Assembly: GCA_964486865.1 (NCBI GenBank)
Contig: CAZAOZ010000012.1
Location: 3,147 to 67,146, forward strand
Direction of reading: 5' to 3'
From: Ga0077527 sp964486865
GTDB taxonomy: Bacteria > Pseudomonadota > Gammaproteobacteria > Burkholderiales > SG8-41
Length of the DNA stretch: 64,000 nt
Position numbers and translations under genes: made by a program. Position 1 is the first letter of the stretch. Each line of letters opens with the position of its first letter. This document shows, one piece after another, positions 58,135 to 64,000 of the stretch. The notes below the pieces were generated by a model. That model saw only the letters and a list, made by a program, of their open reading frames with translations, did not search any database and was not told the DNA's origin.

Positions 58135-58770
58135 ATGCCTGTCGTGAGTAGAGACCAACTGCGCCGCGAGTATCAGGGCGAACCCCTGAACGAATCCGCT
58201 GTTGCTGCCGATCCGTTTGCCCAGTTCCAGCACTGGTTCGACGAGGCGGTGCGCGCGGAATTGCCGCAGCCCAATGCGATGACGCTGGCGACGGTGGCGG
58301 CATCCGGACAGCCCTCGGCGCGCATCGTGCTGCTCAACAGCATCGACGGCGGCTTCGTGTTCTACACCAATTACATGAGCCGCAAGGGCCGCGAACTCGC
58401 CGCCAATGCGCGCGCCGCGCTGGTGTTTTACTGGCATGAACTCGAGCGCGAAGTGCGCATCGAGGGCAGCGTGGCCAAAGTCACCGCCGCTGAATCCGAC
58501 GCCTATTTCGACCTCCGTCCGCTGGGCAGCCGCCATGCGGCGATTGCCTCGCCGCAAAGCGAAACGGTCGTGAACCGCGCCGTGCTCGAACAGCGTTTTG
58601 CCGCCGCCGCGCAACTCGGCGCCCACCCGCCGCGCCCCGCGCACTGGGGCGGCTACCGGCTGACCCCCGTTGCGGTGGAATTCTGGCAGGGCCGGCCCAA
58701 CCGGCTGCATGACCGCCTGCTGTATGCGCGCGCCGGCGAACACTGGCAGTTGAGCCGGCTCGCGCCGTAA
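58135..58770 (+). CDS. pdxH: Pyridoxamine 5'-phosphate oxidase
   Basis: A 211-residue FMN enzyme that makes pyridoxal 5'-phosphate. The family motifs are RREYQGEPLNES, PNAMTLATVAASGQPSARIV, FYTNYMSRKGRELA, VRIEGSVAKV and, at the C-terminus, HWGGYRLTPVAVEFWQGRPNRLHDR. The ATG at 58135 is used; a GTG at 58144 would also be possible. Confidence 0.96.
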   Translation: MPVVSRDQLRREYQGEPLNESAVAADPFAQFQHWFDEAVRAELPQPNAMTLATVAASGQPSARIVLLNSIDGGFVFYTNYMSRKGRELAANARAALVFYWHELEREVRIEGSVAKVTAAESDAYFDLRPLGSRHAAIASPQSETVVNRAVLEQRFAAAAQLGAHPPRPAHWGGYRLTPVAVEFWQGRPNRLHDRLLYARAGEHWQLSRLAP

Positions 58771-58778
58771 GCCCTGCC

Positions 58779-59684
58779 TTGTCCGCGCCGCTCTCCGCCC
58801 GCGCCTGGGAAACGCTGCTGGCGTGGTATTTCGTCTCGGTATGGGGCTCGGGGTTTATTGCCACCAAAATCGGCCTCGGGCAGGCTGCGCCCTTCACCTT
58901 CCTGACGCTGCGCTTCGCCTTCGGCATCCTGTGCCTGATCCCGATCGTGCTGATCGTCAGGCCGCGCTGGCCGGCCGACCGCCGCGAGGCCGGCCACATC
59001 ATCGTTGCCGGACTGCTGATGCACGCCGTGCATCTCGGCGGCAGCCACTACACGCAATATCTGGGCATGTCGGCGGGCATCACCGCGGTGCTGCTGTCGA
59101 TCCAGCCACTGCTGACCGCGGTCATCGCCGGACGCTGGCTGGGCGAGCGCCTCGGCGCACGGCAATGGCTGGGCATCGCCGTCGGCCTCGCCGGCGTGAC
59201 GCTGATCGTCTGGCACAAGATTGATGTGCACGAAGCCACGCTCGGCAGCCTCATCGCCGTCACCATCTCGCTGGCCGGCGTCACCGCCGGCACGCTCTAC
59301 CAGCGCACGTTCTGCCCGGCGGTGGATCTGCGCGCGGCCGCCCTGCTGCAGTTTGTCGCGACCATCGCCGTGCTGGCGCCGCTGGCATGGCTGGTCGAGG
59401 GCGCGGCAGTGCGCTGGTCATGGGCGCTCGCCGGCGCCATCGTATTCCTGGTGATCGGCGCGTCGATACTCGCGGTCAATGCCTTCCATACGCTGATGCG
59501 CCGCGGCCAGGCGACGCGGGTCAGCAGCCTGATTTACCTGACGCCGATTTTCGCGGTGGCACTGGAACTGGCGATGTTCGGCGTGGTGCCGACGCCGCTG
59601 TCGATCGCCGGCATAGTCACCACCTGCCTCGGCGTGGCGCTGGTGTCGTGGCCGACCGGACGCCCGCGGCCAGCGCCGCGCTGA
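58779..59684 (+). CDS. EamA/DMT-family transporter
   Basis: A 301-residue inner-membrane protein with about ten hydrophobic segments in two EamA repeats, beginning WYFVSVWGSGFIATKIGLG and FLTLRFAFGILCL, and ending with SLIYLTPIFAVALELAMFG. Such carriers export amino acids or metabolites. The only start before the first segment is a TTG at 58779, nine bases after pdxH. A bidirectional terminator follows at 59735. Confidence 0.85.
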   Translation: MSAPLSARAWETLLAWYFVSVWGSGFIATKIGLGQAAPFTFLTLRFAFGILCLIPIVLIVRPRWPADRREAGHIIVAGLLMHAVHLGGSHYTQYLGMSAGITAVLLSIQPLLTAVIAGRWLGERLGARQWLGIAVGLAGVTLIVWHKIDVHEATLGSLIAVTISLAGVTAGTLYQRTFCPAVDLRAAALLQFVATIAVLAPLAWLVEGAAVRWSWALAGAIVFLVIGASILAVNAFHTLMRRGQATRVSSLIYLTPIFAVALELAMFGVVPTPLSIAGIVTTCLGVALVSWPTGRPRPAPR

Positions 59685-59734
59685 GCGCCAAAACAGGCAC
59701 GCCAGGGACTGTGTGCGAGGGGGAAGCGCAAAAC

Positions 59735-59762
59735 AAACGGGGCGCCGCAGCACCCCGTTTTT
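59735..59762. terminator. Terminator between convergent genes
   Basis: AAACGGGG (59735-59742) pairs with CCCCGTTT (59753-59760) around a GC-rich loop and is followed by TT on the plus side and GTTTGTTTT on the minus side. It lies between the EamA gene and the convergent SWIB gene. Confidence 0.8.
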
Positions 59763-59780
59763 ACCCAATAAAACAACGGG

Positions 59781-60095
59781 TTACTTCAGGTGTTTGTTGA
59801 CCAGTTTGGTCATCTCGAACATGGACACTTGCTTCTTGCCGCCGAAGACGTCTTTCAGTTTTTCGTCAGCGTTGATGTTGCGGCGGTTCTTGCTGTCCTG
59901 CAGGCCATGCTTCTTGATGTACGCCCAGATTTTCTTGGTGACTTCCGTGCGCGGCATCATGCCATTGCCGATCACCGCGCCAAGTGCTGCGCTCGGTTGC
60001 ATCGGCTTCATGAATGCGGCATTGGGTTTGCGTTTCGCGCCGGCTTTCTTTTTCTTCGCGGCGGGTTTTTTGCTAGCTTTTTTCTTTGCAGCCAT
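59781..60095 (-). CDS. SWIB/MDM2-domain protein
   Basis: A 104-residue protein with a Lys/Ala-rich basic tail (about residues 1-25) and a SWIB domain (MKPMQPSAALGAVIG, MPRTEVTKKIWAYIKKHGLQD, NRRNINADEKLKDVFG, VSMFEMTKLVNKHLK). Small SWIB proteins with basic tails are found in chlamydiae and betaproteobacteria and are thought to act in chromatin or topology control. Confidence 0.92.
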   Translation of the reverse strand: MAAKKKASKKPAAKKKKAGAKRKPNAAFMKPMQPSAALGAVIGNGMMPRTEVTKKIWAYIKKHGLQDSKNRRNINADEKLKDVFGGKKQVSMFEMTKLVNKHLK

Positions 60096-60549
60096 CGATT
60101 GATCTCCCGTTCAGGTCTGTCTGGTTTGAGTCGGTTGGACTACTTTACTTCGCTCTGTTTACTTCGCTTTAACTACTCAGCTTGTCCAGCTTGGTTGCTG
60201 TGCCGTGGTGTTGCACGGTGTCAAGAGGATGCCGATGGAAAATGGCTTTGTCAATCAATTCCAGAGTGAATTTCAGAGGGTACCGCGCGATAATCGGGCA
60301 CCTCCGTACGACGCCGCAACACCAGCCAACGGCGACCGGTTTGTGTGATTGCGGCCGTGGCCGCACAATAGCGGCTTCCCGGCGCGGGTCCCCGCGGTTC
60401 ACCGGCAGCACAAGAGCAGAAGCAAATCAATGACCTACTGGAGGAACTTGAATTGTGAGTCTGCATCAACGGCAATCCCGGCGTCCGCATCCGCACGTCG
60501 CCGGACAGTGACAATGCGCGGCAATTTCCCCCGCTAGAGCGCCCGCCTC
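60096..60549. other. Intergenic region without a supported gene
   Basis: These 454 bases between the SWIB and DUF72 genes hold only short ORFs without ribosome-binding sites. A repeated tract (TACTTTACTTCGCT / GTTTACTTCGCT) near 60140-60170 lies in the SWIB leader. Otherwise I see nothing recognisable. Confidence 0.5.
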
Positions 60550-61566
60550 ATGTCCAGGCAGATGTCCTTGTTCGAGGGCGAAACGCGGGGCGGTCCCACT
60601 CACCGCGCGGTGGAAATCGCCCCCGCAGCCGTCACCTCCGAGGTGCGCGAACTGGCGCGCCAGCTGCCGGACGGCGTGCGGCTGGGCACCTCGTCCTGGC
60701 ATTTTCCCGGCTGGCGCGGCATGGTCTGGGCAGACACCGTGCCTCCGGGCGACCTGTCGCGCCATGGTCTCGCCGCCTACGCGCAACACCCGCTGTTCAA
60801 CACCGTCGGCGTGGATCGCTCATTTTATGCGCCGCTGTCGGCATGGCAATACGAAGTGTACGCACAGCAGGTGCCGGAGCATTTCCGTTTTGTGGTCAAG
60901 GCGCCCAGCGCGCTGACGATGCCGTGGACGCACGCGGAGCCCGGCGAAAAAAATGCGCCGAATGCGCACTACCTCGATGCTGCTTATGCCATTGATCAGT
61001 TCATTGGTCCGGCCATCGAGGGGCTGGGCGCAAAAGCCGGGCCGCTGCTGTTCCAGTTTCCGCCGCTGGGCCGGGCGCTGACGCGGGCGCCCGAACGGTT
61101 CATCGCGCAGCTGCAGGAATTTCTCGGGCGGCTGCCGCAGGGACCGCTGTATGCGGTGGAAATGCGCGATGACCGCATGATTACGCGCCGCTTTTTCGCC
61201 TCGCTCCACGAGGCGCGGGCACGCTATTGCCTCGGCGTGCATCCGCGCATGCCGCCAGTGGCGGCGCAGGCTGCCGCCATGTCGGGCTTCGGCCCGGGAC
61301 CGCTGATCGTGCGCTGGAACCTGCGCGCCGGCTACGGTTACGAAGACGCCAGAACGCGGTTCACGCCCTTCGATCAGCTGGTGGACGAGGACAGCGCAAC
61401 GCGGGAATCGATTGCGCAGCTGTGCATCGGAACGCTGGCTGCCGGGCACGAATGCACCATCATCGCCAACAACAAGGCTGAAGGTTGCGCGCCGCTGACG
61501 CTGATCAAGCTGGCGCAGGCCATCATCAGCGCGACCCGTCAGCGCCGTCTTGCCGCGGAAGCCTGA
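60550..61566 (+). CDS. DUF72 (YecE-like) protein
   Basis: A 338-residue TIM-barrel protein. The family motifs are RLGTSSWHFPGWRGMVW near residue 45, VGVDRSFYAPLS, FRFVVKAPSALTMPW, GPLLFQFPPLGRAL and YAVEMRDDRMI. The biochemical role of DUF72 is not established. The start ATG at 60550 is not strongly supported by a ribosome-binding site. Confidence 0.88.
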   Translation: MSRQMSLFEGETRGGPTHRAVEIAPAAVTSEVRELARQLPDGVRLGTSSWHFPGWRGMVWADTVPPGDLSRHGLAAYAQHPLFNTVGVDRSFYAPLSAWQYEVYAQQVPEHFRFVVKAPSALTMPWTHAEPGEKNAPNAHYLDAAYAIDQFIGPAIEGLGAKAGPLLFQFPPLGRALTRAPERFIAQLQEFLGRLPQGPLYAVEMRDDRMITRRFFASLHEARARYCLGVHPRMPPVAAQAAAMSGFGPGPLIVRWNLRAGYGYEDARTRFTPFDQLVDEDSATRESIAQLCIGTLAAGHECTIIANNKAEGCAPLTLIKLAQAIISATRQRRLAAEA

Positions 61567-61578
61567 AGGCGTGCAGGA

Positions 61579-62175
61579 CTATTTCTTCAGCCGGCCGGCG
61601 AATTTCCGGCGGAATTTTGCGACTTTCGGCGAAACCACGGCCTGACAGTACGGCTGCCGCGGATTGCGTTCAAAATATTCCTGGTGATATGGCTCGGCCA
61701 CGTAAAAACGCGGGGCCGCCGCCACTTCGGTGACTATCGGGTGCTCGAACACCCTGGCCGCCGTCAGGTCGCGAATGGCCGCTTCCGCCGCGGCTTTTTG
61801 CTCCGGCGTATGGAAATAGATCACGGAACGGTACTGGGTGCCGACGTCGTTGCCCTGGAAATTCAGGGTTGTCGGATCGTGTATCGTGAAAAACACATCG
61901 AGAATGTCGCGATACGTCGCCACCGCGGGATCAAAGGTGACGCGCACCACCTCGGCATGGCCGGTGTCGCCGCCGCAGATCGCTTCGTAGGTCGGATTGT
62001 CCGTGTGCCCGCCGCTGTAGCCCGATTCGACGGACTCGACGCCCGCCATGCCGTCGAACACCGCCTCCAGGCACCAGAAACACCCGCCGCCCAGCGTCGC
62101 GACTTCGCGCGCGCCGGGCAGCGATTCCTGACGGTTTTCGCCCGTAACAATTTCGCCCGTGACCACCCCGGTCAC
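61579..62175 (-). CDS. msrA: Peptide methionine sulfoxide reductase A, cytosolic
   Basis: A 198-residue MsrA that reduces methionine-S-sulfoxide. Catalytic motif GGCFWCLEAVF; also YSGGHTDNPTYEAICGGDTGHAEVV and the C-terminal EPYHQEYFERNP. It starts with GTG at 62175, overlapping the fbp stop (GTGA), so it is translationally coupled to fbp. There is no signal peptide. An exported paralogue lies at 63260. Confidence 0.95.
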   Translation of the reverse strand: MTGVVTGEIVTGENRQESLPGAREVATLGGGCFWCLEAVFDGMAGVESVESGYSGGHTDNPTYEAICGGDTGHAEVVRVTFDPAVATYRDILDVFFTIHDPTTLNFQGNDVGTQYRSVIYFHTPEQKAAAEAAIRDLTAARVFEHPIVTEVAAAPRFYVAEPYHQEYFERNPRQPYCQAVVSPKVAKFRRKFAGRLKK

Positions 62176-63170
62176 TTTCCCTCGCCGTGGTATCCCGTCA
62201 CCCGCGCCACTTCATTGCGCGAACCGAGGATGACCCCGACGCGCTGGTGCAGCTTTTCGGGCTGCACGTCGAGTATGCGCTGACGGCCGGTGCTCGCGGC
62301 GCCGCCCGCCTGCTCGACGATCATGGACATCGGATTGGCCTCATACATCAGCCGCAGCCGGCCGTCCTTGTGCTTGGCGTCCTGCGGATACATGAAAATG
62401 CCGCCGCGCGACAGGATGCGATAGACGTCGGCCACCATCGATGCCACCCAGCGCATGTTGTAATCCTTGCCCAGCGGACCGTTTTTGCCGGCGAGACATT
62501 CATCGATGTAGCGCTTCACCGGCGGCTCCCAATTGCGCATGTTCGACATGTTGATGGCGAATTCGGCGGTGTCGGCGGGAATTTCTATTTTCGGCTGGGT
62601 CAGCACCCAGCTGCCCATTTCGCGATCCAGCGTGAAGCCGGCCACGCCGTTGCCCACGGTCAGGATGAGTATGGTCGATGGCCCGTACACCGCGAAACCC
62701 GCCGCCACCTGGCGCGCGCCGGGCTGCAGGAAAGCCTTTTCGTTGGGTTCGCAGCCCTCGGCGCAGCGCAGCACCGAAAAAATGGTGCCGACGGACACGT
62801 TGACGTCGATGTTCGATGAGCCGTCGAGTGGATCCATCAGCAGCAAAAATTCGCCGCGCGGATAACGGTTGGGAATCTGGTGCGGATGCTCCATTTCCTC
62901 GGAAGCCATTGCGGCCAGATGACCGCCCCACTCGTTGGCTTCCAGCAGCACCTCGTTGGAAATGACGTCGAGTTTTTTCTGCGCCTCGCCCTGCACGTTA
63001 TCGGTGCCAGCACCGCCGAGATTGCCGGCCAGCGCGCCCTTGCTGATCGCATTGCTGATGGATTTGCAGGCGCGCGCGACGACTTCGATCAGCAGACGCA
63101 ACTCGGCGGAGACGATGCCTTTTTCCCGCTGTTGTTCAACCAGATACTGCGTAAGTGTAATGCGCCGCAT
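62172..63170 (-). CDS. fbp: Fructose-1,6-bisphosphatase class I
   Basis: A 332-residue gluconeogenic enzyme. The metal and active-site loop is LLMDPLDGSSNIDVNVSVGTIF; GNLGGAGTDNVQGEAQK, MASEEMEHP and SMVADVYRILSRGGIFMYP are further class I signatures. It starts MRRITLTQYLVEQQRE at 63170 and overlaps msrA by four bases. It is divergent from the exported msrA. Confidence 0.96.
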   Translation of the reverse strand: MRRITLTQYLVEQQREKGIVSAELRLLIEVVARACKSISNAISKGALAGNLGGAGTDNVQGEAQKKLDVISNEVLLEANEWGGHLAAMASEEMEHPHQIPNRYPRGEFLLLMDPLDGSSNIDVNVSVGTIFSVLRCAEGCEPNEKAFLQPGARQVAAGFAVYGPSTILILTVGNGVAGFTLDREMGSWVLTQPKIEIPADTAEFAINMSNMRNWEPPVKRYIDECLAGKNGPLGKDYNMRWVASMVADVYRILSRGGIFMYPQDAKHKDGRLRLMYEANPMSMIVEQAGGAASTGRQRILDVQPEKLHQRVGVILGSRNEVARVTGYHGEGK

Positions 63171-63259
63171 GTTTTCTCCACTAATGAACGAAGCCCGGCG
63201 CGCCGGGTCTGTGAATGGGGATTATCCGATATACTGGTTTTAACCGGGAGACTGATGAA

Positions 63260-63901
63260 ATGTTCATGATTTTCAAAGGTATTTTCTGCCGTCTGGCCAT
63301 GGTATGCGCCGTGTTTTTTGCGCTGGCCGCCCAAGCCCAGGACGACCAGCCCGCCGCTCTGCCCAAAGCGCCTGCGGGCAGCGCGATCGCCACCTTCGGC
63401 GGCGGCTGTTTCTGGTGCGTCGAGGAAGCCTTCGACAAGGTGCCCGGTGTGCTGTTCACGACTTCGGGCTACATGGGCGGGCGCATCAAAAACCCGACCT
63501 ACAAGCAGGTTTCCGGCGGCGGCACCGGTCACAACGAGGTGGTGCAGGTGGTCTATGACCCGGCGAAAACCGGCTACGCGCAACTGCTGGACGCGTTCTG
63601 GCGCAACATCGATCCGACGCAGTTCAACGGCCAGTTTTGCGACCACGGCTCGCAGTATCGCAGCGAAATCTTTGTTCACGACGAGGAACAGCGCAAGGCC
63701 GCGGAAGCCTCGCGCGCGGCGCTGGCAAAAAACAAACCGTTCTCCGGCGAAATCCGCACCTTGATCACGCGCGCGGCCGAATTCTATCCCGCGGAGGAAT
63801 ACCACCAGGACTACTACAGGAAAAATCCGGTCCGCTACAAGTACTACAAGACCAGTTGCGGCCGCGAAGCGCGATTGAACGAGCTGTGGAAAGGGCGCTG
63901 A
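63260..63901 (+). CDS. msrA: Exported peptide methionine sulfoxide reductase A
   Basis: A 213-residue MsrA with a signal peptide (MFMIFKGIFCRLAMVCAVFF, cleaved near AQAQD). Motif GGCFWCVEEAFDKVPG, then YMGGRIKNPTYKQVSGGGTGHNEVV; the C-terminus carries YKYYKTSCGREARL with a likely resolving Cys. It should repair periplasmic proteins, complementing the cytosolic enzyme at 61579. The ATG at 63260 follows GGGAGA; the upstream frame to 63215 is not needed. Confidence 0.92.
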   Translation: MFMIFKGIFCRLAMVCAVFFALAAQAQDDQPAALPKAPAGSAIATFGGGCFWCVEEAFDKVPGVLFTTSGYMGGRIKNPTYKQVSGGGTGHNEVVQVVYDPAKTGYAQLLDAFWRNIDPTQFNGQFCDHGSQYRSEIFVHDEEQRKAAEASRAALAKNKPFSGEIRTLITRAAEFYPAEEYHQDYYRKNPVRYKYYKTSCGREARLNELWKGR

Positions 63902-63950
63902 CGCGCCGCACTGCACCGCGCCGCAATTATTGATATTTCAGTTTGCGGTT

Positions 63951-64000
63951 TTATTTTATGGTGACGCGCGCGAACTTGCGCTTGCCGACCTGCAGCACGA
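63951..64000 (-). CDS. tyrS: Tyrosyl-tRNA synthetase, C-terminal end only
   Basis: The last 16 codons of a minus-strand gene that continues beyond the window: VLQVGKRKFARVTIK then TAA. This is the characteristic end of the S4 RNA-binding domain of bacterial TyrS. Only the stop-proximal part is visible. Confidence 0.7.
   Translation of the reverse strand, partial: VLQVGKRKFARVTIK

Noticed and set aside
1..64000. tRNA, rRNA genes, CRISPR arrays, insertion sequences or prophage.
   Set aside because: No cloverleaf-like conserved sequence, regularly spaced repeats, transposase, integrase or phage structural gene was found by reading; a tRNAscan/Infernal run would be decisive for RNAs.

Overview
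The window is GC-rich chromosomal DNA from a betaproteobacterium, most likely Burkholderiales. The main evidence is the number of Bug/TctC-type periplasmic solute-binding proteins: eleven complete genes and two decayed remnants in 64 kb, none next to a TctA/TctB membrane pair. A Burkholderiales-style DinB with an extended N-terminal loop, SWIB, VF530, MmgE/PrpD and DUF2892 genes fit the same picture. No rRNA, tRNA, CRISPR array, transposase or integrase gene was seen.

Layout. 0-3.6 kb: the end of an unrecognised gene, dinB, an unusual amino-acid-type binding protein and an AraC regulator. 3.6-8.6 kb: a plus-strand run with a sulfur theme (frameshifted OsmC, Bug, cupin, Bug, two-domain rhodanese, OsmC, GcvH). 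8.6-11.2 kb: a rearrangement scar with a truncated Bug, a broken rhodanese and two intact Bug genes. 11.4-17.2 kb: a minus-strand catabolic run (TauD-type dioxygenase, aldehyde dehydrogenase, RraA/LigK-fold protein, Bug, LigI-like lactonase). 17.4-20.1 kb: a compact four-gene minus-strand operon with two selenoprotein genes, a UGSC-family protein (UGA at 17674-17676) and a CMD/AhpD-like protein with a CxxU centre (UGA at 19879-19881). Each UGA is followed by a perfect bSECIS-type hairpin. This is the most important content of the window; conventional gene calling would break both genes.

20.2-26.7 kb: Bug genes with RidA-family proteins, including one polypeptide with three Rid domains, and an M20 amidohydrolase. 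26.8-38.3 kb: an accessory stretch with a higBA toxin-antitoxin module sitting between direct repeats of the 3' end of an FAH gene, a mobile-mystery-protein A/B (Xre + Fic) pair, a DUF349 protein, a BglII-type restriction-modification pair, a Bug plus uronate-dehydrogenase-like pair, hemolysin III, a periplasmic rhodanese and an Xre two-gene module with a palindromic operator. 38.4-51.3 kb: a REC-PAS-GGDEF protein, small conserved genes, a lone DUF2235 hydrolase, a methyltransferase, a sulfatase-Bug-sulfatase group, MmgE/PrpD, Bug plus zinc alcohol dehydrogenase, and carbamate kinase. 51.4-64 kb: a 1918-residue tandem UvrA whose two halves are joined by a translated repeat element, then housekeeping genes (pirin, pdxH, EamA, SWIB, DUF72, msrA, fbp, a second exported msrA, and the end of tyrS).

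How the parts work together (inference): most catabolic clusters pair one exported Bug receptor with one or two enzymes, as expected of an organism that scavenges many organic acids at low concentration. The selenoprotein operon lies back to back with such a Bug gene. It requires selenocysteine machinery (selA, selB, selC, selD) elsewhere in the genome.
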